Below the pieces are notes generated by a model. It worked only from the letters and a program-made list of their open reading frames with translations, made no database searches and was not told the DNA's origin. The translations under genes and the position numbers were made by a program. 64,000 bases of DNA from Streptomyces sp. NBC_00878 (GTDB lineage Bacteria > Actinomycetota > Actinomycetes > Streptomycetales > Streptomycetaceae): the NCBI RefSeq assembly GCF_026341515.1, contig NZ_JAPEOK010000003.1, positions 1 through 64,000 of the forward strand, given 5' to 3'. Numbering within the stretch: the first letter of the stretch is position 1; each line of letters starts with the position of its first letter. Shown piece by piece: positions 43,924-52,337 of this stretch.

Positions 43924-44481
43924 ATGGCCACCGTCCTGTCCGTCTCCGGCAGCCCCTCCGCCTCCTCCCGCACGAACCGGCTCCTGCGCCACCTGGACAC
44001 GCGGCTGACCGCGCAGGGCCACCAGGTGGTCCCGCTCGACGTCCGTACGATCCCCGCCGAGGCCCTGCTCGGCGCCGACTTCAGGCATCCGGCGATCATC
44101 GAGGCCACCGAGCTCTTCGGCCGTGCCGACGGCATCGTGATCGGTACCCCCGTCTACAAGGCCGCCTACTCCGGCGTCCTCAAGGCGCTGCTCGACCTGC
44201 TCCCGCAGTACGCCCTCGGCGGCAAGACCGTGCTGCCCCTGGCCACCGGCGGCACCACCGCCCATGTGCTGGCCATCGACTACGCCCTGCGCCCGGTGCT
44301 CAGCTCCATGGGCGCCCGGCACATCGTCCAGGGCTGGTTCACCCTCGACAAGGACATCACGGTGGGCGGGGACGGCGGACTCACGGTGGCCGCCGCGGCC
44401 GACGAGGCACTGACCCAGGTGCTCGACCAGTTCTCCGACGCCCTGGGCGGCCGTACGCCGATCCTCGCAGCGGCCGGCTGA
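43924..44481 (+). CDS. ssuE: NADPH-dependent FMN reductase SsuE
   Basis: 185 residues. The flavodoxin-like fold starts TVLSVSGSPSASSRTNRLL (phosphate loop SGSPSASSRT, near 7-16), with GADGIVIGTPVYKAAYSGVLK and a late GGTTAHVLAIDYALRPVL typical of SsuE-type FMN reductases. It supplies FMNH2 to two-component alkanesulfonate monooxygenase. An ATG after AGAGGGCCC sets the start. The next open frame begins three bases after its stop, and ssuD follows, so this is the sulfonate operon. Confidence 0.9.
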   Translation: MATVLSVSGSPSASSRTNRLLRHLDTRLTAQGHQVVPLDVRTIPAEALLGADFRHPAIIEATELFGRADGIVIGTPVYKAAYSGVLKALLDLLPQYALGGKTVLPLATGGTTAHVLAIDYALRPVLSSMGARHIVQGWFTLDKDITVGGDGGLTVAAAADEALTQVLDQFSDALGGRTPILAAAG

Positions 44482-44483
44482 CC

Positions 44484-44882
44484 GTGTCCCCGACCGCCTC
44501 CGCACGGGGCGCCGCCAAGGCGATCGCCGACGACGCGGAGGCCCTGGCAGTCGCCGCCGCACTGGCCGACGAGTTGCTCGGTGCGGCAGCACGAGCGGTC
44601 GACACGGCCCGCGCCGACCTGACGGAGGCGTCGGCCGCCGAGGCGTCCATCGCCGTGGCCGCCGCGAAGGTGCACGCCGCGACCACCGCCGTCGAGGTGT
44701 CGGGAGCCCTCTTCGAGGTGTCCGGCACCCGGTCCGCCCTCAACTCCCTCAATCTGCACCGGCATTGGCGCGACGCCCGCACCCACACCCACACCCTGCA
44801 CGACCCGGCCCGCTGGAAGATCCAGCACATCGGCCGGTACGTACTGAACCGCACGCTGCCTCCGTGTCATGGACTGCTCTGA
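44484..44882 (+). pseudogene. SfnB/DszC-type flavin monooxygenase with large internal deletion
   Basis: 132 residues from GTG 44484. The first ~35 (SPTASARGAAKAIADDAEAL...) read like the N terminus of SfnB/DszC-like acyl-CoA-dehydrogenase-fold sulfur oxygenases. From about residue 36 the sequence is unmistakably their C-terminal end: SAAEASIAVAAAKVHAATTA, GTRSALNSLNLHRHWRDART, WKIQHIGRYVLNRT. Family members are about 390-400 residues, so roughly 260 middle residues, including most of the flavin and substrate site, are missing. The deletion keeps frame, so a short protein may still be made. Confidence 0.7.
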
Positions 44883-44989
44883 GACCAGGAGGAACGCCCA
44901 CGCCGAAGCCGGAATCACCCACGGCACCCCGTCCATGGGCATCCCGCCCACGACACCCCGCCAGCACCCCTCGATCGGAGAACGGACCC

Positions 44990-46174
44990 GTGTCCCTCAC
45001 CTTTCACTGGTTCCTGCCCACCAACGGCGACAGCCGTCATGTCGTCGGCGGCGGCCACGGCACCCCGGCCACGGCGTCCGGCCGGGATCGGCCGCCCACG
45101 GTCGCCTACCTCAGCCAGATCGCCCGCGCCGCCGAGGACCTGGGCTTCGTCGGCGCGCTCACACCCACCGGCGCCTGGTGCGAGGACGCCTGGCTGACCA
45201 CCGCGATGGTCAGCCGGCACACCGAGCGGCTGAAGTTCCTGGTCGCCTTCCGGCCGGGCTTCGTCTCGCCGACGCTCGCCGCGCAGATGGCCTCGACCTT
45301 CCAGCGCCAGTCCGGCGGACGGCTCCTCCTCAACGTCGTCACCGGCGGGGAGAACCACGAGCAGCGTGCCTACGGCGACTTCCTCGACAAGGACGCCCGC
45401 TACCGTCGTACCAGCGAATTCCTGCAGATCGTCCGGGACTTGTGGGAAGGCAAGACCGTCGGCCTGTCCGGCGAGTTCCTCCAGGTCGAGGACGCCCGCC
45501 TCGCCCGCGTGCCCGACCCCGTCCCCGAGGTCTACTTCGGCGGCTCCTCGCCCATCGCGGGCGAGGTCGCGGCCAAGCACGTGGACGTGTACCTCACGTG
45601 GGGCGAACCGCCCGCACAGGTCGCCGAGAAGATCGCGTGGGTCCGCGCGCTGGCCCAGCAGGAGGGGCGTAGCGTCCGGTTCGGCATCCGGCTGCACGTC
45701 ATCACCCGTGACACGTCCGAGCAGGCATGGGCGGAGGCGGACCGGCTGCTGGCCGGCTTCGACCCGGAGACCGTGAAGTCCGTACAGGCCGGTCTCGCCC
45801 GCAGCGAGTCCGAGAGGCAGCAGCGCATGCTCGCCCTGCACGGTGGCGGCAACCTCCCCCAAGCTCTGAACTCCGTTGGAGCAGGGGGGACCCCCACTGG
45901 CCTGGAGATCCACCCCAACCTCTGGGCCGGTATCGGTCTCGTGCGCGGCGGCGCGGGCACCGCCCTGGTCGGCAGCCACGACGAGGTCGCCGAACGCATC
46001 GCCGAGTACCACCGCCTCGGCATCGACGAGTTCGTGCTCTCCGGCTACCCGCACCTGGAGGAGGCGTACTGGTTCGGCGAGGGCGTCCTGCCCCGGCTGG
46101 CCGCGCAGGGGCTGTGGCGGCACCCGTTCGCCGAGCGCCCGGCCCCCGCGGCGCAGGTGCCGTTCGCGAACTGA
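44990..46174 (+). CDS. ssuD: FMNH2-dependent alkanesulfonate monooxygenase SsuD
   Basis: 394 residues from GTG 44990 after GGAGAACGGACCC. LLM-class TIM barrel: FHWFLPTNGDSRHV, GALTPTGAWCEDAWLTTAMV (Cys motif), FRPGFVSPTLAAQMASTFQR and NVVTGGENHEQRAYGDFLDK are SsuD signatures; the C-terminal LVRGGAGTALVGS and GYPHLEEAYWFGEGVLP are intact. It releases sulfite from alkanesulfonates. The stretch NLPQALNSVGAGGTPT at about 288-303 is not expected in the family and coincides with a dispersed palindromic repeat (45854-45899), an in-frame insertion. Confidence 0.93.
   Translation: MSLTFHWFLPTNGDSRHVVGGGHGTPATASGRDRPPTVAYLSQIARAAEDLGFVGALTPTGAWCEDAWLTTAMVSRHTERLKFLVAFRPGFVSPTLAAQMASTFQRQSGGRLLLNVVTGGENHEQRAYGDFLDKDARYRRTSEFLQIVRDLWEGKTVGLSGEFLQVEDARLARVPDPVPEVYFGGSSPIAGEVAAKHVDVYLTWGEPPAQVAEKIAWVRALAQQEGRSVRFGIRLHVITRDTSEQAWAEADRLLAGFDPETVKSVQAGLARSESERQQRMLALHGGGNLPQALNSVGAGGTPTGLEIHPNLWAGIGLVRGGAGTALVGSHDEVAERIAEYHRLGIDEFVLSGYPHLEEAYWFGEGVLPRLAAQGLWRHPFAERPAPAAQVPFAN
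45854..45899. repeat. Dispersed palindromic repeat inserted in ssuD
   Basis: About 46 bp with CTCCCCCAAGCTCTGAACTC and a GGGGGGACCCCCACTG end. It matches the reverse complement of the intergenic copy at 1387-1428, with changes in the centre. It is a multiple of three with its flanks and adds about 15 residues. Confidence 0.7.
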
Positions 46175-46265
46175 GGATCCGGGGGCACGGTCGTCACCCA
46201 GTTCCCCCGGAACGCCGCCCGCGCCCTCGGAAAATCGCTGTACGCGGCCGTCCCCCGGGTGATGA

Positions 46266-46295
46266 CCTTGTGTGAGCCGCCCAGCTCGCACAAGG
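46266..46295 (+). terminator. Hairpin after ssuD
   Basis: CCTTGTGTGAGC pairs with GCTCGCACAAGG (one G-U pair) around a 6-nt loop. It is placed between ssuD and the broken nucleotidyltransferase gene. No U-run follows. Confidence 0.55.
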
Positions 46296-46327
46296 CAGCA
46301 AGGTGGCGGGGGAGAGGGGCGACAGCC

Positions 46328-46519
46328 GTGACCGCCAAGAACAACATCCTGCTGTCCGACATCGTCGGCTCCACCGCCTACAGCCTGGCCTACGCGGGCT
46401 CGGACGTGGACCGCCTCGGCATGTTCGCCATATTCCGCAGCCCCTGTCGAGGCTTCGCCGCGCTCGTGTCCGCAGCCCCCGAGGAGCAGGCCGAGAGCGA
46501 TGAATGGGGGCAGAGGTGA
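46328..46519 (+). pseudogene. 5' fragment of host nucleotidyltransferase gene
   Basis: GTG 46328 (after GGGGGAGAGGGG) encodes VTAKNNILLSDIVGSTAYSL and then GSDVDRLGMFA, the nucleotidyltransferase motif with the GS loop and the metal-binding DxD. From codon 35 the sequence changes abruptly to unrelated residues (IFRSPCRGFAALVSAAP) and stops at 46519. The break is exactly after the SDVDRLG-F-A codons (46400-46429). The same motif recurs at 47331-47360 in a full-length copy. This is the interrupted resident gene. Confidence 0.75.
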
Positions 46520-47360
46520 CCAGGAGACTCCGCGACGCCTGCAAGCTCGGGCACGCCTGGACCCAGGAGAACACGCGGATCACCAAGCAAGGATGGCGGG
46601 CCTGCCGGACCTGCCACCGAGAGGCCAACCGCCGCGCCAACGGCTGGAAGCCGCGCCCGGACCGCAGCGACTTCGACCACGAGTTCTTTGCTGGCGACGT
46701 TGCGCCCACCGCGTGGCTGGCTGGCCTCCTTGCGGCTGATGGTTGTGTGCGGGGTCATCGGATCTGGCAGCTCTCGCTGTCCGGCGACGCCGGGGCACAC
46801 CTGGTGAAGGCGTCTGCCAGCCTGATCGGCCATCGACGCAGCATCGGCGTTCAGCGGACCGGCAGCCAGCCGAGCCATCGGCTACATGTCAGCTCCGCCC
46901 AGCACGTCACCGACCTCGCCAACGTCTGGAAGATCACCCCGCGCAAGTCGCTGACTCTCCAGTGGCCGACACCCCCGGCGCATCTCGCGCGGCCGTTCGT
47001 GCGGGGGTATGTCGACGGCGATGGCCATGTCTCGGCAACGGAGGGTGGGCGCTTCAAGGTGATCGGCACCCCCGAGTTCATCGAGGGCATGCGGTCCGTC
47101 CTACCCATCACCGGCGGTCATGTACAGCAGGTGGGAGCCCGGACGGTCGCGTTCGCCCTCAAGGCCCGCAAGGCTCGGGACCTTTTTGCGTGGATGTGCA
47201 CAGACGCAGACCTTCCGCTGTCAGGCAAGGCCCGCACCGCATTGGAGATCATCTCGTGAAGCTCCCTCGCGGCGCCACCCTGCTGTCCGGCATCGTGGGC
47301 AGCACCGCATATGGCCTGGCTCGCCCAGACTCAGACGTCGACCGACTCGGACTCTTTGCC
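46430..47360 (+). mobile_element. Homing-endonuclease cassette with re-supplied 5' gene end
   Basis: This segment lies between two copies of the SDVDRLG-F-A codons. It contains the LAGLIDADG gene (46504-47259) and a replacement 5' end of the nucleotidyltransferase gene (47256 onward). Local G+C is lower than in neighbours. Boundaries are inferred from where homology to the nucleotidyltransferase breaks off and resumes. Confidence 0.6.
46504..47259 (+). CDS. LAGLIDADG homing endonuclease with zinc-finger N terminus
   Basis: 251 residues. The N-terminal finger CKLGHAWTQENTRITKQG followed by CRTCHREANRR is a Cys/His zinc-binding unit seen in homing and HNH nucleases. Two LAGLIDADG helices follow: WLAGLLAADGCV (about 71-82) and FVRGYVDGDGHV (about 160-171), each with the acidic catalytic residue, so it is a single-chain double-motif enzyme. 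It lacks the Cys/Asn splice ends of an intein. Its stop overlaps the next GTG (GTGA), coupling it to the nucleotidyltransferase copy. Codon use is less G/C-biased than its surroundings. Confidence 0.85.
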   Translation: MGAEVTRRLRDACKLGHAWTQENTRITKQGWRACRTCHREANRRANGWKPRPDRSDFDHEFFAGDVAPTAWLAGLLAADGCVRGHRIWQLSLSGDAGAHLVKASASLIGHRRSIGVQRTGSQPSHRLHVSSAQHVTDLANVWKITPRKSLTLQWPTPPAHLARPFVRGYVDGDGHVSATEGGRFKVIGTPEFIEGMRSVLPITGGHVQQVGARTVAFALKARKARDLFAWMCTDADLPLSGKARTALEIIS

Positions 47361-47965
47361 GCGCCCACAGCGGACCTACATGGGCTCAAGCCACAGCCCG
47401 AGACCTACACGAGCACGCGACCTGATGTCTGCCTCCACGAGGCCCGGAAGTGGTGTCGGCTCGCCCTGAGTGGCAATCCGACCGTCATGGAACTCGTCTG
47501 GCTGCCCGACGAGTTGTACGAGGTCCGCACGGAGCTGGGCGACGAACTCATCGGCATCCGCACGACGCTGCTGTCCGCGAAGCGCGTCCGCGACGCCTAT
47601 CTCGGGTACGCCACCCAGCAGTTCAAGCGCCTCTACGACCGTGGCGACAGCTCGTTCTCCGCGGACACCCGAAAGCGGACCGCGAAGCATGCCCGACATC
47701 TGCGCCGCCTGTGCCATCAGGGCTTCGAGCTGTACGCCACCGGGCGTCTGAGCATCCGCGTCGAGGACCCGAGGAGTACCACCGCTTCGGCGAACAGGTG
47801 GCAGCCGACGCCATGGCCGCGCTGCCCCTGCTCAAGCACTACGAGGCTGCCTTCGACGAGACCCGCAGCGCCCTGCCGGAACAGCCCGACGAGGCGCCCG
47901 TCGAGGCGTGGCTGCGCCGGGTCCGGGCCCAGTACTACACACCTGCGGGTGCGCCGGGGCGGTGA
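47256..47965 (+). pseudogene. Nucleotidyltransferase (COG3541 type), frameshifted
   Basis: GTG 47256 encodes VKLPRGATLLSGIVGSTAYG and DSDVDRLGLFAAP, then DVCLHEARKWCRLALSGNPT and VMELVWLP, a minimal nucleotidyltransferase of the predicted COG3541 group. After GRLSIRVEDP (near 47775) the frame is lost. Reading one base over gives EEYHRFGEQVAADAMAALPL to a natural end at 47965. Restoring one base in the GACCCG run would give about 236 residues. It is either a recent mutation or a sequence error. The RNA or nucleotide substrate is unknown. Confidence 0.75.
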
Positions 47966-48056
47966 CCGAAAAAATCTTCCGTGGATGTCGTGGCGTGTGT
48001 CGATCCGGCGGTTCCCCCTTCGTGTAGTCAGTGAGAGACCACCAAGGAGGAGCGTC

Positions 48057-48410
48057 ATGAAGCACTACCTGTTGAGCGTCATGCAGCCGGTGGGCGAGCC
48101 GCCCGCACCCGAGGTCCTGCAAGGGATCATGCACAACCTCGAGGTCTTCCACGCCGAACTGAAGGAGGCCGGCGCCTGGGTGTTCGCCGGGGGACTGCAC
48201 GGGCCCGAGACGGCCACCGTGCTGCGGGCCGACAAGGGGGACGTACTGATCACCGACGGCCCGTACACGGAGAGTAAGGAATACCTCGGCGGGATCTGTC
48301 TCATCAAGGCACCCGACCTCGACGCGGCGCTCGAATGGGGCCGCAAGGCGACGCTGGCGACCACGCTTCCCATCGAGGTGCGGCCCTTCATGGGCGAGGC
48401 CGAGGGCTGA
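48057..48410 (+). CDS. YCII-related / DGPF-domain protein
   Basis: 117 residues beginning MKHYLLSVMQPVGEPP. The family signature DGPYTESKEYLGGI (about 74-87) is the DGPF motif, followed by LDAALEWGRKA and the IEVRPF end. DGPF proteins are encoded next to ECF42 sigma factors in Streptomyces and are under their control. AAGGAGG gives a strong ribosome site. The sigma factor follows 35 bp later. Confidence 0.9.
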   Translation: MKHYLLSVMQPVGEPPAPEVLQGIMHNLEVFHAELKEAGAWVFAGGLHGPETATVLRADKGDVLITDGPYTESKEYLGGICLIKAPDLDAALEWGRKATLATTLPIEVRPFMGEAEG

Positions 48411-48444
48411 GGGCATGGGAGTGAGGACAGAGGACTGAGGACCG

Positions 48445-49641
48445 ATGACCGCGAAGGCCGCCATCGAGGCCGTCTTCCGCGCGGAATACGGCCGTGCGGT
48501 CGCCGTCCTCGTCCGCTTCTTCGGCGACATCGACCTCGCCGAGGAAGCGGTCCAGGACGCCTTCGCCACGGCGGTGCGGAAGTGGCCGGAGACGGGAATC
48601 CCGCCGAGCCCGGCCGGGTGGATCATCACCACCGCCCGGAACCGGGCCGTCGACCGGCTGCGCCGCGAGTCCACGCGTGAGGTCCGGCACGCCGAGGCGG
48701 CCCAGCTGTACGCCCCCGACGCACCGCCCGAGGAGGGCCCCGTGCGCGACGACCGGCTCCGCCTGATCTTCACCTGCTGCCACCCCGCGCTCGCCACCCA
48801 GGCCCAGGTCGCCCTCACCCTGCGACTCCTAGGCGGGCTCACCACCGCCCAGATCGCCCGCGCCTTCCTGGTCCCCGAGCCCACCATGGCCCAGCGCCTG
48901 GTCAGGGCCAAGGCCAAGATCCGCGACGCCCGTATCCCGTACCGCGTCCCGCGAGAGGCCGACCTCCCCGATCGCGTCAGGGGAGTGCTGGCCGTCGTCT
49001 ACCTCATCTTCAACGAGGGGTATGGGGGCCGGGCGGACCTCTGCGCGGAGGCCATCCGCCTCGGCCGCCTCCTCGCCGAGCTGATGCCGGACGAGCCGGA
49101 GGTCCTCGGGCTGCTCGCGCTGATGCTCCTGATCGAGGCGCGCCGCCCGGCCCGGGAGACCCCCGACGGAGACCTGGTCCTCCTCGCCGACCAGGACCGT
49201 CGCCTCTGGGACCGTGACCTGATCACCGAGGGACAGTCCCTGGTGCGCCGCTGCCTGCGCCTGGACCGACCAGGCCCGTACCAGATCCAGGCCGCGATCA
49301 ACGCCGTCCACAGCGACGCGCCCACCGCGGCCGCCACCGACTGGGGCCAGATCCTCGCGCTCTACGACCAGCTCATGATCCTCGCCCCGAACCCGGTCGT
49401 CGCCCTCAACCGCGCGGTGGCGGTCGCCGAGACCGAGGGCCCGCGCACTGCCCTCGCCCTCGTCGACGCCCTCGATCTCGACGGCTACCACGCCTTCCAC
49501 GCCGTACGAGCCGACCTGCTGCGGCGCACCGGGCGGCCGACGGAAGCGGCAGCGGCGTACGAGGCGGCCATCGCCCTCACCGAGAACCCGGCCGAGCGCG
49601 CCCACCTGGAGCGCCGCAGGACGGAGCTTCAGGTGGAGTGA
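48445..49641 (+). CDS. ECF42 RNA polymerase sigma factor with TPR-like C terminus
   Basis: 398 residues. Sigma region 2 is [20 protein letters not shown] and [18 protein letters not shown] (about 7-48), with the [15 protein letters not shown] helix. Region 4 is [20 protein letters not shown] and [20 protein letters not shown] (about 120-160). The remaining ~220 residues are the ECF42-specific helical extension ([40 protein letters not shown]), needed for activity in this group. No anti-sigma factor gene is adjacent, as is typical. The upstream DGPF gene fits the published ECF42 arrangement. Confidence 0.93.
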   Translation: MTAKAAIEAVFRAEYGRAVAVLVRFFGDIDLAEEAVQDAFATAVRKWPETGIPPSPAGWIITTARNRAVDRLRRESTREVRHAEAAQLYAPDAPPEEGPVRDDRLRLIFTCCHPALATQAQVALTLRLLGGLTTAQIARAFLVPEPTMAQRLVRAKAKIRDARIPYRVPREADLPDRVRGVLAVVYLIFNEGYGGRADLCAEAIRLGRLLAELMPDEPEVLGLLALMLLIEARRPARETPDGDLVLLADQDRRLWDRDLITEGQSLVRRCLRLDRPGPYQIQAAINAVHSDAPTAAATDWGQILALYDQLMILAPNPVVALNRAVAVAETEGPRTALALVDALDLDGYHAFHAVRADLLRRTGRPTEAAAAYEAAIALTENPAERAHLERRRTELQVE

Positions 49642-49710
49642 GCCGCTACACGCTCAACGTGGAGTGAGCCGCTACGCGCTCAACGTGGAGTGAACCGCTA
49701 CACGCTCAAT
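49633..49710. repeat. Three 26-bp tandem units at convergent gene ends
   Basis: Units at 49633, 49659 and 49685 share GTGGAGTGARCCGCTACRCG. Each contains the last codons and stop of the sigma gene (GTGGAGTGA) and, on the other strand, the last codons of urtE (TAG preceded by the Val/Ser/Leu codons). The sigma gene ends in unit 1 and urtE in unit 3. Confidence 0.9.
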
Positions 49711-50393
49711 GCCTCCCGCACCGACCGCTCCGCCTCCTGCCCGCCCTCACCGGACGACGTGACCCGCCCGGCCTCCAGGACGTAGTAGCGCTGCGCCGCC
49801 CGCATCGCGAAGCCGACGTGCTGCTCGACGAGGAGCACCGAGAGCCCGCCGCGGGCGGCCAGCGCGAGGATCGTCTCCTCGATCTCCGCCACGACCGAAG
49901 GCTGGATGCCCTCGGTCGGCTCGTCGAGCAGAAGAATCCGAGGGTCCGTCACCAGGGCCCGGGCGATGGCCAGTTGCTGCCGCTGACCGCCGGAGAGCAG
50001 CCCCGCCCGCCGCCCCGACAGAGTCCTCAGCGCGGGGAACAGATCCAGCGCCTCGGCAATCGCCGCTTTGCCGCGCTTACGGCCGTCCGCGATCAACTGG
50101 AGGTTCTCCGCCGTCGTGAGATGGGGGAAGGCCTGCTGGCCCTGTGGCACGTAGGCCATGCCGCGCGCCACGCGTTCGTGGGGCTTGCGGCGTGTGACGT
50201 CCTCGCCGTCGAGACGGATCGCACCGCTCGACGGGGTGAGCAGTCCCACGGCCGCCCGCAGCAGCGTGCTCTTGCCCGCGCCGTTGTGCCCGAGCACCGC
50301 GGAGACACCGTCGTCCGGCACCTCCACGGAGACTCCGTGCAGGACCAGACTGCGGTTGTAGCCGACCCGTATGTCGTCGATCTCCAGCTTCAT
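49698..50393 (-). CDS. urtE: Urea ABC transporter ATPase UrtE
   Basis: 231 residues from ATG 50393 (AGGAGGCG upstream). LivF-like ABC ATPase: Walker A GHNGAGKST (about 36-44), Q-loop VPQGQQAFP, signature LSGGQRQQLAIARAL (about 135-149), Walker B ILLLDEPTEGIQPSVV and the H-loop LLVEQHVGFA. The TEGIQPSV wording is typical of UrtE rather than LivF. It is the last gene of the urt operon and energises urea uptake with UrtD. Its stop lies inside the 26-bp repeat. Confidence 0.9.
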   Translation of the reverse strand: MKLEIDDIRVGYNRSLVLHGVSVEVPDDGVSAVLGHNGAGKSTLLRAAVGLLTPSSGAIRLDGEDVTRRKPHERVARGMAYVPQGQQAFPHLTTAENLQLIADGRKRGKAAIAEALDLFPALRTLSGRRAGLLSGGQRQQLAIARALVTDPRILLLDEPTEGIQPSVVAEIEETILALAARGGLSVLLVEQHVGFAMRAAQRYYVLEAGRVTSSGEGGQEAERSVREALSV

Positions 50394-50400
50394 GTCCGCC

Positions 50401-51225
50401 TCACGCCTCCTGTTCCTGTACGGCCGCGCCGGGCGCCGTGCCACCCGCGGGCTCGGGCTCCTCCGGCAGGATCAACTCGGCGTCCTGGACGGCCGCGTGC
50501 CCGAGGTACACCTCCTGCACCTTGGGATCGGCCTGCACCTCGGCCACCGTCCCCTCGCTGAGCACCTTGCCCGCGTGCAGCACGCTGACGCTGCGCGCGA
50601 AGGACCGCATGAAGTCCATGTCGTGCTCGATGACGACCACGGTCCGCTCCTCGCTGATGCGCTCCAACAGCTCGCCCGTGGCCTGCCGTTCGTCGTGGCT
50701 CATCCCGGCGACCGGTTCGTCGAGCAGCAGCAGCCGTACGTCCTGCACGAGCAGCATGCCGATCTCCAGCCACTGCTTCTGCCCGTGCGCGAGCGTCCCG
50801 GCGGGGGAGTCGGCCAGCTCCGTGAGCCCGACCGTGTCCAGCGCACGTGCGACGGGCTCCGGCACGCCCTTGCGGCGCCGGAGCATCGTCAGCACGCCGC
50901 GCCTGGCACCGGCCGCGATGTCCAGGTTCTGAAGGACCGTCAACTCCTCGAAGACGGTGGCCGTTTGGAATGTACGGCCGATCCCGGACCGGGCGATGTC
51001 GTGCACGCTCCGCCCGAGCAGCTCCTTGCCCCCGAAGAGCACGGAGCCCTCGGCCTTCACGAGACCCGTGACGGCGTCGACGAGCGTGGTCTTGCCCGCG
51101 CCGTTCGGTCCGATCAGGAAGCGCAGATCGCCCGGCCGCACGTCGAGGTCCACCCCGTCGACGGCGGTGAACCCGTCGAAGGACACCCGTAGTCGGCGTA
51201 TCTCAAGGCCCGAGAGTTCACTCAT
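50401..51225 (-). CDS. urtD: Urea ABC transporter ATPase UrtD
   Basis: 274 residues. The ATG overlaps the urtC stop (ATGA). Walker A GPNGAGKTT, Q-loop FQTATVFEELTV, signature LAHGQKQWLEIGMLL, Walker B VRLLLLDEPVAGMSHDE and H-loop VVVIEHDMDF are all intact. LAHGQKQWLEIGMLL, in place of LSGGQ, is diagnostic of UrtD. The C-terminal ~30 residues are a Pro/Glu/Ala tail not needed for the fold. The protein pairs with UrtE. Confidence 0.92.
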   Translation of the reverse strand: MSELSGLEIRRLRVSFDGFTAVDGVDLDVRPGDLRFLIGPNGAGKTTLVDAVTGLVKAEGSVLFGGKELLGRSVHDIARSGIGRTFQTATVFEELTVLQNLDIAAGARRGVLTMLRRRKGVPEPVARALDTVGLTELADSPAGTLAHGQKQWLEIGMLLVQDVRLLLLDEPVAGMSHDERQATGELLERISEERTVVVIEHDMDFMRSFARSVSVLHAGKVLSEGTVAEVQADPKVQEVYLGHAAVQDAELILPEEPEPAGGTAPGAAVQEQEA

Positions 51226-52337
51226 GCTGCTTCTCCAAGAGGAAGGGCAGGTGTCTTGCCCCCGGTCGAGTCCCCGGTCGCGCGTGACGACCTGCGCCGC
51301 CGTACGATCCCCACCAGCGAGGCGAGACCGCCCGGCAGGAACGCCAGGGCCACGATGAAGAGCAGGCCCTGGAAGTACGTCCAGGCCGCCGGGAACTCCT
51401 CCGACAGTGCCGTCTTGGCCCACGCCACCCCGATCGCGCCGAGCACCGCGCCGACCAGGCTCGCCCGCCCGCCGACCGCGGCACCGATGACGAACTCGAT
51501 CGACGGCACGATGCCGATCATCGCGGGGGAGATGATGCCGACCGCGGGCACGAACAGCGCGCCCGCGAGCCCGGCCATGCCTGCGGCCACGACGTACGCG
51601 ACGAGCTTCACGTTCGCCGGGTTGTACCCGAGGAAGCGCACCCGCTCTTCCGAGTCCCGTACGGCGACGAGGAGTTCGCCGTAGCGGCTGTGGATCAGCT
51701 GCCGGGCGAGGGCGATCAGCAGCAACAGCGCGGCGGCGATGATGAAGTACACCATCCGCTGGTTGACCGGGTCGTTGAGGTCGTAGCCGAAGAAGCCCTG
51801 GATGTCGGTGAGTCCGTTGGTGCCGCCGGTCGTGGCCTGCTGGCCGATCAGCCAGATCGCGAAGGCCGCGGCGAGCGCCTGGCTGAGGATCGCGAAGTAC
51901 GCGCCCTTCACCCTGCGGCGGAAGATGAACGAACCGAGGATCGCGGCGACGGCCATCGGTAGCAGTACGGTCGCGGCGATGGCGAAGAGCGGGTTCTCGA
52001 ACGGCCGCCACCACCAAGGGAGTTCGGTGGCCGTGCCGTAGAGCTGCATGAAGTCGGGAAGGTTGCCAGGACCCGCGTCGGCGATCTTCAGATGCATCGC
52101 CATCGCGTAGCCGCCGAGCCCGAAGAACACGCCCTGCCCGAGGGTGAGCAGCCCGCCGCGGCCCCAGGCCAGACAGATGCCGACGGCGACCATCGCGGTG
52201 CACAGGTACTTGGCGAGCAGCCCGAGCCGGAAGTCCGAGAGCGCCAGCGGGGCTACCGCGAACAGGGCGAGGGCAGCCGCGGCGAATCCGCCCCAGGCGC
52301 GCGCCGACCGGCCTTTGAGCAGGGGCAGCAGGGTCAT
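51222..52337 (-). CDS. urtC: Urea ABC transporter permease UrtC
   Basis: 371 residues, about ten membrane helices, LivM/UrtC type. The permease loop LLVAVRDSEERVRFLGYNPA (about 220-239) contacts the ATPases. GRGGLLTLGQGVFFGLGGYAMAM and GAAVGGRASLVGAVLGA are conserved. An insertion with NLPDFMQLYGTATELPWWWRPF between the second and third helices is characteristic of UrtC. The ATG at 52337 overlaps the end of urtB; the stop overlaps urtD. Confidence 0.9.
   Translation of the reverse strand: MTLLPLLKGRSARAWGGFAAAALALFAVAPLALSDFRLGLLAKYLCTAMVAVGICLAWGRGGLLTLGQGVFFGLGGYAMAMHLKIADAGPGNLPDFMQLYGTATELPWWWRPFENPLFAIAATVLLPMAVAAILGSFIFRRRVKGAYFAILSQALAAAFAIWLIGQQATTGGTNGLTDIQGFFGYDLNDPVNQRMVYFIIAAALLLLIALARQLIHSRYGELLVAVRDSEERVRFLGYNPANVKLVAYVVAAGMAGLAGALFVPAVGIISPAMIGIVPSIEFVIGAAVGGRASLVGAVLGAIGVAWAKTALSEEFPAAWTYFQGLLFIVALAFLPGGLASLVGIVRRRRSSRATGDSTGGKTPALPLGEAA

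Noticed and set aside
46430..47260. Intein in the nucleotidyltransferase
   Set aside because: No N-terminal Cys/Ser splice block, no C-terminal His-Asn, and stop codons separate the parts.
46430..47360. Group I or II intron
   Set aside because: The downstream copy carries its own start and full N terminus, so splicing would not restore one gene; no conserved intron core was noticed.
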